Source: Primula veris
Taxonomy: Eukaryota; Streptophyta; Magnoliopsida; Ericales; Primulaceae
Direction of reading: 5' to 3'
Length of the DNA stretch: 64,000 nucleotides
Assembly: GCA_963682055.1 (NCBI GenBank)
Contig: OY821749.1
Coordinates: 1,600,336-1,664,335, forward strand
Shown in pieces: positions 54,501-64,000 of this stretch. Each line of letters begins with the position of its first letter. The first letter of the stretch is position 1. Both the position numbers and the translations under genes were made by a program. Under the pieces are notes generated by a model. That model did not search any database. It had not been told where the DNA came from and saw nothing but the letters and a program-made list of their open reading frames with translations.

Positions 54501-57500
54501 CAATAATTTTTTTTTGTAAATTACGTTATTGGTCCTTCGTAGTAATATTTATGCCTGTTGTTGATGAGACCCGCTATTATTAGTGTCTTTTATCTGTACT
54601 TTATATCCTATTGAGCTAGTTACTTATTAGCGTTGGACTGTGTTAGTTATTATATTATTTACATTATCAGTCCTTCATAGCAATATTCGTAGAGAATCCT
54701 AGTTCTCATATTTGTAGAGTAGCTGACCTGCTCGTCGCGAGCTTCTGTGCGTTTGCCTCTATCTTTCGTCTGGGGCGAAGCTGGGAACCTCAGGTTCTGT
54801 TACATCCTTGATTTTACCATAAAAACTACTAGAAAATACTAAAAAATAATTTTTTTCCCGCTTCTCTTTTGGTCTTACTAATAGTGAAACTAATAACATA
54901 TATTTTTATTCTCAACATTTACCTTCTGTAGCATCCTTAATTTTACTACAAAAACTAGAAAAGACTAACAAAGAAATTATCTTTCTCTGCTTCTTTTTTG
55001 ATAACAATACACTCACATTGGAGGTATCAGGGATCGAACCTTGATCATGAGTGGGCAATATTGAGGACCTAACCACTTGGGCAACCCGCATTGCTCAACA
55101 TATATTTTTATTCTCACCATTTACCTAGAGTGAAGTTATAAAAATAAGAATATTACTATTACATACTTTTATATAAATTATAAGTCATCATATTAAACTT
55201 GCGAAGAAAGGAGAAAATGAAGCCTAATTTGACACTAATCCCATTTTTTTCTTACAGGTTTGCGCCGGAGTGTTTGTGTTATATCTACCATCATATGTGC
55301 GGGGAGCTCAACCAGATTCTTGAGGATGACATCGACGTCAACACCGGGAGGCCTTACGTGCCTCCAGTTAGCGGGGAGAACGCATTTCTAGACAGGATTG
55401 TGACACCTATTTACAACGTGGTTAGGGACGAGGTAAGGAGGAGTCGGAACGGGACTGCACCTCATTCGGCGTGGAGAAACTACGACGATATAAACGAGTA
55501 TTTTTGGAGTAGGAAGTGTGTTAGTAGGTTGAAATGGCCTTTGGATTTGAGTTGTAGGTTTTTCTTGACTAGTGGGGAGAATAGGGTGAAGAAGACGGGA
55601 TTTGTCGAGCAAAGGACGTTTTGGAACTTGTTTCGTAGCTTCGATAGGCTTTGGGTTTTGTTGCTTTTGTTTCTGCAAGCGGCGATTATTCTTTCGTACG
55701 AGGGGACGGATTTTCCGTGGCAGGCGTTGGAGAGGAGAGACGCGCAGGTTAAGTTGTTGACGATTTTTATTACTTGGAGCGGGCTAAGGCTTTTACAGGC
55801 CGTGCTCGATGCAGGTACTCAGTATAGTTTGGTTTCGAGAGAGACGAAGTGGCTTGGAGTGAGAATGGTGTTGAAGGGTTTGGTTTCTTCGACTTGGATT
55901 ATTGTGTTCTCAGTCTTTTATTCTGATATTTGGAAACAGAAGGATTCTGATGGGAGGTGGTCTTACGAGGCGAATCAAAAGATACTTGTTTTCTTGAAAT
56001 CGGTACTTGTGTATGTTGTACCGGAATTGTTATCGGTGGCTCTATTTATTCTACCATGGATACGGAATTTAATTGAAGAGGCGAATTGGCCTGTTTTGTA
56101 CTTTTTGACTTGGTGGTTTCATTCACGGATCTTTGTGGGCCGTGGGTTACGGGAGGGGTTGGTGAGTAACGTTAAGTACACGATTTTCTGGATATTGGTA
56201 TTGGGTTCGAAGTTCACTTTTAGTTATTTTCTTCAGATTAAGCCCTTGGCTGCGCCGACGAGGGCTCTTTTGAACCTCAAGGATGTCCATTACAAGTGGC
56301 ACGAGTTTTTTAATAATACGAATAGAATCGCGGTTGTTATGTTATGGGCACCTGTTATTCTTGTTTATCTTATGGATTTGCAGATTTGGTACGCAATATT
56401 CTCATCGTTTTACGGTGCTGTGATTGGGTTGTTATCGCATTTGGGTGAGATACGGAACATCAGACAACTAAGGCTTAGATTCCAATTTTTTGCTAGCGCT
56501 TTGCAGTTTAATCTTATGCCTGAGAATCAAACCTTAGACCGTCAGACAACCTTGGTTCATAAATTACGCGACAGTGTACATAGGCTAAAGCTTAGATACG
56601 GACTTGGTCAGCCTTATAAAAAGATCGAATCAAGCCAAGTGGAAACGACCCGATTCGCATTAATATGGAACGAAATTATGATTACTATGCGTGAGGAGGA
56701 TCTCATAAGCGACGACGAGTTTGAGCTTATGGAACTTCTCCCTATTTGCTGGGACATCAGGGTTATTCGTTGGCCTTGTTTTCTTTTATGTAATGAGCTT
56801 TTATTAGCTCTTAGCCAGGCTGGCGAACTAGGTGGTGCGCCAGATCAGTGGCTTTGGTTTCGTGTTTGTAAAAACGAATATAGACGATGTGCCGTGGTCG
56901 AAGCTTATGATAGTATAAAGTTTTTGCTTTGTGAGATTGTAAAGTATGGCTCTGTGGAGTACACTATTGTTACAAGGTTGTTTATGGAGTTCGATGAGAA
57001 GATTCAAACGGAAAAGCTAACCTCAACTTATAGGATGGGCATTTTACCGAAAATCCATGCACATTTAATCTCTCTCATCCAGCTCTTGTTGATGCCTAAA
57101 AAGGATTCGAGTAAAGCGGTAAGCACACTACAAGCCTTGTATGAAATTGCAGTTAGAGAGTTTCCTAGAGAGAAAAAGCCAATTCAAGATTTGAGAAAAG
57201 AAGGTTTAGCCCCACCTCAATCTGTAAGCGACGAACTTCTTTTCGAGAACGCGATTCATTTCCCTGATAATGATGATGCGTTATTCTACAGGCAGTTAAG
57301 GCGCTTACAAACGATTCTCACGGCTAGAGATTCGATGCACAATGTCCCAAAAAATATAGAATCCAGAAGGAGGATTGCTTTTTTCAGCAATTCGTTATTT
57401 ATGAACATGCCTCGTGCGCCTCAAGTAGAGAAAATGTTGGCTTTCAGTGTGCTTACGCCTTATTACGACGAAGAGGTAGTTTATGGGAAAGAATCTCTCC

Positions 57501-60058
57501 GTAGCCAGAATGAAGATGGGATTTCAACCCTTTTCTATTTACAGAAAATTTACGAGGACGAGTGGACGAACTTTATGGAGAGGATGAGGAGAGAGGGTAT
57601 GGAAGATGATAGCGAAATTTGGACAGCTAAATCTAGGGAGCTTCGTTTGTGGGCATCTTATAGAGGACAAACCCTATCGAGAACCGTTAGGGGTATGATG
57701 TATTATTACAGGGCACTAAAAATGCTTTCTTTTCTCGATTCTGCTTCTGAAATGGATATTAGACAAGGGTCACAGCAAATTGCTTCTTTTGGTTCATTAA
57801 AAAAGAAAAACAGTTTAGATAGCATAACACGAAATACGCGAAATATACAAAATCTTGATAGGGCGACCAGTGGTATGGGCATTTTGTATAAAGGGCATGA
57901 GTTTGGCAGTGCTTTGATGAAGTTCACTTATGTTATTACTTGTCAGCTTTATGGGCAACAAAAGAAAAAGGGAGATGCTCGAGCCGAAGAGATTTTTTAT
58001 TTACTGAAAAATAACGAAGCTCTTCGTGTGGCTTATGTCGACGAAAGACCTGTGGGTAGAGATCAAATGGATTATTATTCTGTTCTTGTGAAATACGATC
58101 AGCGGTTAAAACAGGAGGTGGAGATTTATCGGATCAAATTACCTGGTCCACTGAAGATCGGTGAGGGTAAACCGGAGAATCAAAACCATGCTATTATTTT
58201 CACAAGAGGCGATGCTCTTCAAACCATTGACATGAACCAAGATAACAGTTTCGAAGAGGCGCTCAAAATGCGGAATTTATTGGAGGAATTTAAAAAATAC
58301 TACGGTATACGAAAACCCACGATTTTAGGTGTACGCGAGAACGTATTTACGGGGTCTGTATCATCCCTTGCTTGGTTTATGTCGTCCCAAGAGACCAGTT
58401 TTGTAACATTGGGTCAACGAGTTTTGGCTAATCCTTTAAAAGTACGAATGCACTATGGTCACCCGGACGTGTTTGATCGGTTCTGGTTTATGACACGTGG
58501 CGGCATCAGCAAGGCTTCTCGTGTTATAAATATTAGTGAGGATATATTTGCTGGATTTAATTGCACGTTACGAGGTGGGAATGTGACACATCATGAGTAT
58601 TTACAAGTCGGTAAAGGAAGAGATGTTGGGCTTAATCAGATCTCTATGTTTGAGGCTAAGGTCTCTAGTGGTAACGGAGAACAAGTTTTAAGCAGAGATG
58701 TTTATAGATTGGGTCATAGACTAGATTTCTTTCGTATGCTTTCGTTCTTCTTCACTTCTGTTGGGTCTTATTTCAACACGATGATGGTAATACTTACAGT
58801 TTATATGTTTTTGTGGGCCCGTCTCTATCTTGCTCTTAGTGGAGTAGAGCAGGCTATCAAAGACAAGGCTTTAAAGGGGAGCACTAATAATGTGGCTCTT
58901 GGGGCTATTATAAATCAGCAGTTTGTTGTTCAGATTGGTATTTTCACTGCTCTTCCGATGATTGTCGAAAATTCTATTGAACACGGTTTTCTCCATGCTG
59001 TTTGGGATTTTATGACGATGCAATTACAGCTAGGGTCTCTATTTTATACTTTCTCCATGGGGACCCGGACCCATTTCTTTGGTCGGACTATTCTCCATGG
59101 TGGTGCAAAATACAGAGCCACTGGGCGTGGTTTTGTTGTCGAACATAAAAGTTTTGCAGAAAATTACAGATTATATGCACGTAGTCATTTCGTGAAAGCA
59201 ATCGAACTTGGAGTAATTTTAACCGTTTATGCTTCGCATAGCCCATTGGCGAAAGATACATTCGTATATATAGCTATGACTATATCGTCTTGGATACTTG
59301 TAATTTCGTGGATTATGTCCCCTTTTGTGTTTAATCCCTCTGGTTTCGATTGGCTGAAAACCGTTTACGATTTCGATGATTTTATAAACTGGTTATGGTA
59401 TAAAGGTGGTGTTGTGGTTAAACCCGACAAGAGCTGGGAAACATGGTGGTACGAGGAACAGGACCACTTAAGAACCACTGGTTTGTGGGGAAAACTGTTG
59501 GAAATAATACTCGATCTCAGATTTTTTTTCTTCCAATATAGCATTGTGTACCAGTTGAAAATCTCTGATAATAACACGAGTATCGGAGTTTATTTGCTCT
59601 CGTGGCTATACATGGTAGCGGTTGTTGCAATATACGTGACTATATCGTATGCACGCGATAAATATGGGGCAAGACAGCATGTATACTATCGGCTCGTGCA
59701 GTTCCTAGTCATCACGGTTGTGGTGCTCGTGGTTGTTTTACTATTGGAATTTACTCCTTTTGAAGTTCTCGATATTATTACGAGTATGCTGGCATTTATA
59801 CCCACCGGTTGGGGTTTGATATTAATTGCTCAGGTGCTTAGACCGTTTTTACAATCAACTGTGGCTTGGGATACAGTTGTGTCCTTGGCTCGATTATATG
59901 ATATGTTATTGGGTTTAATTGTGATGGCTCCTATGGCATTGCTTTCCTGGATACCCGGTTTTCAGTCTATGCAAACGAGGATTTTGTTTAACGAAGCGTT
60001 TAGCAGGGGGCTTCAGATTTCTCGTATTATTACCGGCAAAAATTCTAGCTTTATGTAG
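51546..60058 (+). CDS. CALS11: Callose synthase (1,3-beta-glucan synthase), CalS11/GSL1 type
   Basis: Three exons join in frame: 51546-51778, 53734-54018 and 55258-60058, 1,772 residues in all, close to the ~1,770 of CalS11/GSL1. Phases agree: split Gly codon at the first junction, split Arg at the second. The enzyme polymerises UDP-glucose into callose at the plasma membrane. The N-terminus (NIIPIHTLL, HPSLRYPEVRA, DLLDWLRLFFGFQGDN) and FKS1-type domain are cytosolic. Membrane spans start near residue 300 and continue to about 570. A large cytosolic glucan synthase loop (about 580-1330) includes ASYRGQTLSRTVRGMMYYY, ENQNHAIIFTRG (about 1147) and GLNQISMFEAK. Further spans from about 1335 to 1750 include YRATGRGFVVEH near 1459. 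The few-exon structure is shared with CalS11 and CalS12; the sequence reads closer to CalS11. The frame is intact. Both introns carry unusual repeats. Confidence 0.93.
51830..52997 (+). repeat. Tandem array (~177-bp unit) in callose synthase intron 1
   Basis: GCTAGCTTTTTAAAAAGCGA-like unit starts occur at 51954, 52101, 52280, 52455, 52634 and 52809, with a partial unit at each end. Spacing is 147, 179, 175, 179 and 175. The units starting at 52280 and 52634 appear identical over about 175 bases, giving a dimeric ~354-bp higher-order repeat. Each unit mixes AAAGCG and its complement GCTTT, so it is rich in short hairpins. Confidence 0.92.
53020..53560 (+). repeat. Dispersed transposon fragments in callose synthase intron 1
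   Basis: GGGGGCGAAGCCAGGAATGG and two GGGGTGCCAAA phrases (53221-53310), plus GGCTCTGTTTGGTTGGCC (about 53333) and GTGTTTGGCATCGGCTTTTG (about 53416), are sequences typical of short plant DNA elements. No complete element can be bounded. Confidence 0.4.
54019..54800 (+). repeat. Tandem duplications of the exon 2/intron 2 junction in intron 2
   Basis: The end of exon 2 with its donor (CTGGGGCGAAGCTGGGAACC followed by TCAGGT) recurs at about 54370-54394 (ACAGGT) and 54772-54796 (TCAGGT). Between them a second unit (TATTATTAGTGTCTTTTATC, GTTGGACTATGTCAGTTATT, ACGTTATTAGTC) appears four or five times. Intron 2 has therefore grown by duplication of its own 5' end. Confidence 0.88.
55010..55110 (-). 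mobile_element. tRNA-derived SINE fragment in intron 2
   Basis: On the minus strand: GCGGGTTGCCCAAGTGGTTA followed by GG (A-box-like) and, about 30 bases on, GGTTCGATCCC (B box). This is the promoter layout of a tRNA-related SINE. The 3' tail was not identified. Confidence 0.5.
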
Positions 60059-60371
60059 CTTGAGGTATGTTTATTCTTTAAAAAATCCTTTAAGATGCTA
60101 AGGCCCAGTTATACAAATGTTCTTTCCTTTGTGCTTTGTGAGAGCTCATATTTTAGTCCTAACCGAAAGTATTTCAATTGTGCTCACAAACAGTATTAAA
60201 ACTTGCAGAAACCCTATAAAGTTTATTACGTCAGGAAAAGAAAAACAAACCAGTTGCTTATATTTTCGCTGCTTGCACTATTGTTCTGATACATTTCTTT
60301 TGTTATCTTGATCTTCGAGTAGTTAAAGACATATACCCTGTATTGGTTATTTATACATTTTAATATTCCGT
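60059..60371 (+). other. 3' UTR and downstream sequence of the callose synthase gene
   Basis: T-rich sequence with no downstream gene. A first copy of the GTTCTGAT...TTATCT...GAGTAGTT phrase lies at 60281-60325. Confidence 0.5.
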
Positions 60372-61600
60372 TTAGGGATTACCATGAATACGACATACCA
60401 ACTCGGTTTCCTCTAAAATCTGAACTTTTAATTGCAGAATCAACTGATATCGATGTATCCTTCCCTTTTCAGGTTTTGAGCTAACACTTTCCTGATGTTT
60501 TTCTCTACAATGAGGGACGATGGGCTTTGCTCTACCTATCCAAGCTTATAACTAAAAGTTGGCTTGGGTATCAAATAAGACTTGGTGTATTCTTATTCAA
60601 CAATAGTGTATGTGCCTTCTTTTCCTCTGTTTTCGCTCTAATTCTAAGATATCAAATTTTAGCAGAATTAGGAAAACTATCTACTTGTCAGGTGGTTAAA
60701 TTTGCATACTGGATGCAGTTCTGTACATACGGACCCAGCAATTTATTCAGTATATTTTAATGCTGAGAAACCATTCCAGTTTCATTGGTTAAACTTTCAC
60801 TAGTTAAAGTAAATCGTATTTGGTGAAGTGATTCAGTTTATTTGAATCTTGAGAAACTACTCTCATTAGTTTGATTTTTTTGTGCTCACACCAAGATTTA
60901 TCGGATATAAATCATCTCTCTTGTTATCTCGAGTGGTTATAAGGTGTTAAAAAAAAAACCCGAAGTTGATTACTTTCTGTGTTTACGCTAAGATCGTTCT
61001 GATTGATCAATTTTGGCGATCATTTCTCTGGTTATCTCTGAGTAGTTTGAAAGTGCTCTTTAAAAGGCCATATTTCCAAGTTGCTTATTTTTTGTGTGCT
61101 TAAACTAAGATTGTTCTGATCGACCATTTCTCGTGTTATCTCGGGTAGTTGTCAACATAGATGTTTATTCCATTGGTTTGTGTATACATGCTGAATACCA
61201 TTTCTCGTGGTCCTTTTTTTTTTCCAGATTATAGTGAATACCATTTTACCATTCAGTTTCTTTTGAAGTTAGCATTTTCCAGTTGCAGAAATGAACTGAC
61301 AGCTTTGTATTTATATTCCTTTCAGATTTCGAGCTAGAACTCTGCTGTGGTTTTTTCGGTTCAATGATGGATGAAGGAGTAAGGTTGTGGTTAGAGAACG
61401 GGGCTTAAGGGAGCAAATAAGACGGTTTGTTCTTATTCAAAGATGATTTATGTGCATTCTTTTCCTCTAGTATTCTCGTATATTCAGGGTGTCCATTATC
61501 TACTAGCAGAATTAGGAATCTTATCTATTTATCAGATGTTAGATTCCCATCCTAGATTCAGCTCTGTACATACCCATCCATTTATGCAATTTAGTTCAAA
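60372..61600 (+). repeat. Diverged duplications downstream of the callose synthase gene
   Basis: A ~380-base block (60372-60755 and 61225-61600) is duplicated with many changes. Shared phrases include CAGTTGCAGAA-like, CTTTTCAG(G)(T/A)TT(T/C)GAGCTA, TTCTTATTCAA and TTAGCAGAATTAGGAA. Between them, three or four copies of TTGTTCTGAT...TTCTC(G/T)(T/G)GTTATCTC occur at 60895-61160. Confidence 0.7.
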
Positions 61601-62150
61601 GGTACTAATCAACGTCGTTACAATTCTTTCTTATGAAATATAAAATAGTTAATAGTTTTTGTTTATCTAAATTCAAGTACTGATCTAATATATATTTGAA
61701 AACGTGAGATAATTCTACCCTTTCTGTTTTGTTTTTTTTTGAAAAGAACCTACCCTCTCTGTTGGTAGACTGTGTATCCGTAAGACGTGTTGTTTATTCA
61801 TTGTAGGAACTCTAAACACGGAAAATTCTTAATCATAAGCTGACAAGTTGTCCATCTTTACTCTCTTTGCAAAGGTTATAGGCACCAATAAAAACTTGTC
61901 TGATGATTTATCACCATTCTCACAGAAAGAATAGGTGTTTGTTTGAAAGAAAAGATAAGGCTGGGTGTTTCAGAAAAAGGAGAACGCTCTAGAAAAATTT
62001 CGCACTTTAGATTAGACCAGTATCGTGATATACCTGTTCACTTCAGTCTTAAAAGGAATTTGATCAATTGGACTAATCGACAGCTCAAAGAAATAAAAAC
62101 TAGTGTATAACGAAAATTTACATGGAGCATATTTGCAAGAGCTACACGTC
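61601..62150. other. Intergenic, nothing recognised
   Basis: No gene or bounded repeat seen. Confidence 0.4.
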
Positions 62151-62270
62151 AAGTATAAAAAGCGTAAGCTTTATCGGCATAAAATGCAGAAAAGCAAATT
62201 TTTTTCTACTTCTTTGAAGCTTTGAATTGAGACTTTCTGTTTCTAAAGTGTGTTTTCTAAAACAGTGAAC
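62150..62270 (+). repeat. Fragment of the AAAGCG/GCTTTT repeat family
   Basis: AAAAAGCGTAAGCTTTATCG, GCATAAAATGCAGAAAAGCA, GAAGCTTTGAATTGAGACTT and TTTTCTAAAACAG follow the order of the intron 1 unit. Confidence 0.5.
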
Positions 62271-62278
62271 TAAAAACT

Positions 62279-62735
62279 AATTAGAACATAGAAGAAAGCA
62301 TAACAAATAAATTGAAGTACCATCTTTCAGTGCCTTCTAGGAGTAGGGAACCAACTAGGGCAGCTTAGTGACTTAGAACCCGTTAGTAATAGTTTAGATA
62401 CAAAGTTCGAGTCTTGTTAAATTGTTAAAATGGTAGGTGTGAAATCTTTTGATTCTCTTTAATAAGATTTAATAAATAAATAAAAATATATGAATTGATT
62501 TTTGGAACGGGATGATTACACCGTCATGCACATCATCAAATCTACCAAACTCATGCTCCCTTGTAGAAAAAAACCAATTAAGAACATAGAAGAAAGCATA
62601 ACAAATAAATTGAAGTACCATTTTAAGTGCTTATAAAGTGAAGGTATGTATTGATTTTCGGAACAGGAAATTACAGTCATGTAATGTACATCATCAAATC
62701 TACTAAACTCATGCTCTCTTGTACAAAAAAACAAA
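62279..62735. repeat. Interleaved duplications with a SINE-like segment
   Basis: TTAGAACATAGAAGAAAGCA (62281) recurs at 62580 as TTAAGAACATAGAAGAAAGC, and CATCATCAAATCTAC(C/T)AAAC occurs at about 62528 and 62690. Between them, 62340-62480 has GCAGCTTAGTGACTTAGAAC and AAAGTTCGAGTCTTG, resembling A and B boxes of a tRNA-derived SINE. Confidence 0.5.
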
Positions 62736-64000
62736 AGCCGAAGGAGACTCTCCGCTTATTGATTACACTGGTGAACCATCGATGCAGACAACTAACAATC
62801 TAGAGCAAAAACCAATTAAGAGAGAAAAACTCATCACTCGCTTTCTCTCCCTAAAATACGCACACTCTACCAGCAACATAGCTGCTAATCATCTCGGCCA
62901 GTGTCCCGTGTCCAAGTTTACGATTATCTGTTATTACTACATAGTAGATTATAGATCAAAACTGCACATCACTGCCAATTAACTAGGAGTAATAAATACT
63001 TACCATTTTTATTGTTATACCAACACTTTTATGTATATTCACTGCACCATCCTAAGTAAATCCTAACAAACGACAGTTGTATAATAGACCTTATGGTAAA
63101 TGGAGACAAAACCAGAAAATTACATGTAACCATCCAAATTATACATTACATATATATGGTAACCTTGTGGTTTATATTAAGACGATCTGAGTAGTAATAG
63201 TAGTAATCAATAATTCAATGGGATAATTTGTATTTTAGCCATTAAAAGATGGAACCTTACCATAAAAAACATGCGACTTCATATTTAGACCCAGTCCCTC
63301 GCAGACTCGTAGTCGTAGTAGAGGATAGTAATAAACTTAGAAAATTGTACCGAGGGTCCGAGGATAAAATAATAAACTGTTTAAATCCGTTTTAGGCCTT
63401 TACCAATAATTATAAACATCATTTTTAGGCTGGAGCATTATTTTTCTGCATTTTCACCATCCTAAAATTTAATGAATCTGCAGTTGTATTCGGTAGACCT
63501 TACGGTAAATGGAGATAAAAACATACCCACCACTGATTAGCGTGGGGCAATTAATCATTCAGAGTCGATACACGCGGGTTCGATTCTTCCTTATAGCACA
63601 ACACAAGTAAGTCTTAACTAGGAGGCCGTGATGGTATGGTCATGCACGAGTCTCTCCCATTAATTAGTCAAAGTGTGCGTGAACACCGAAATGAAGACGA
63701 AAACTTGAAATTACATGAAACCAATGTTGTAATGGGCGCAATACGAATTTTAGGCATGAATTGGTCGCCTGATTCCGCTTAATCCTTGTATAATTAGAAA
63801 AGTGATGATACAAAGAGAGATTTTTTGACAGAGACCGTTGCATAGACTTAATGTACATAATTGATTTACCATCATATACACGATGTTTGTCTAGATTGAG
63901 TGTCTGCGATAGTCTACGTCAAAAAGCCTCTCCTTATATCACAACTTTAATTCGAATAGACTCTGCCTAATTAAAATTTTCAATAATTCTACAATAAGGC
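62736..64000. other. Intergenic right end
   Basis: No gene is supported; a short frame at 62719-62982 has no recognisable domain. CATCCTAA...CAGTTGTAT...TAGACCTTA(T/C)GGTAAATGGAGA occurs twice (about 63050-63115 and 63459-63517). CGCGGGTTCGATTCTTCC at about 63568 resembles a tRNA B box, but no tRNA fold was found. Confidence 0.4.

Noticed and set aside
62719..62982. 87-codon plus-strand frame near the right end
   Set aside because: No recognisable domain and it starts inside a duplicated non-coding segment; kept as unsupported.
63540..63600. Possible tRNA (GGGTTCGATTC box)
   Set aside because: No acceptor stem, anticodon arm or matching A box could be paired around it.

Overview
This is plant nuclear DNA, almost certainly from a dicot. 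It is AT-rich, has spliced genes with GT..AG introns, and is crowded with plant-specific transposons. I cannot name the species. The host genes I can support are: the first exon of an unrecognised gene running off the left edge (minus strand); an RMA-type membrane-anchored RING E3 ubiquitin ligase (7805-8482); a damaged F-box/LRR/FBD gene (12851-14618); and a complete three-exon callose synthase closest to the CalS11/GSL1 type (51546-60058). I found no tRNA, rRNA or CRISPR array.

The centrepiece is 20865-39475, a complete Mutator-like element (MULE) bounded by matching 9-bp target duplications (TTTAGCAAC at 20856-20864 and 39476-39484). It carries two genes in the same direction. One is a plant mobile domain (PMD) gene with at least four exons. 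The other encodes a FAR1/WRKY-GCM1 zinc finger, a DDE MULE transposase core, a SWIM finger, an AT-hook and an OTU-type cysteine protease domain, broken by one in-frame stop. Both ends carry nested palindromes built from ACCGTAGATTTAATCTACGGT, and related motifs recur before the transposase promoter. Inside the MULE are a 56-bp minisatellite, a telomere-like (CCCTAAA) block and a 177-bp tandem array.

A 9.56-kb Copia retrotransposon (24491-34049, minus strand, 5-bp duplication ACGAC) sits inside the acidic-tract codons of the PMD gene. It resembles the Sirevirus/SIRE group: gag, pol, and an extra ORF in the env-like position. Its LTRs differ at only about four bases plus a poly-G length change, yet pol and the extra ORF each contain one in-frame TGA. 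A palindromic ACGATCGGTCGT motif is clustered in its LTRs and just ahead of the extra ORF.

A second LTR element (42675-49608, minus strand) has two LTRs of 202 bp that look identical and a 5-bp duplication (AAGTT), but a decayed interior. The flanks hold foldback elements (1592-2684), a MITE with a 9-bp duplication (8802-9348), a 431-bp Helitron inside an old Copia LTR (10408-10838), a 1.6-kb TIR element with a GC-rich LTR-like insert (18849-20453), three copies of a CGGTTTT-rich dispersed family, several copies of a short MITE family with ends GAAACTACGTGCAATTTTGA, and a pogo-like transposase relic. The callose synthase introns are unusual: intron 1 holds a ~177-bp tandem array with a dimeric higher-order repeat, and intron 2 holds extra copies of the exon-2/intron-2 junction.
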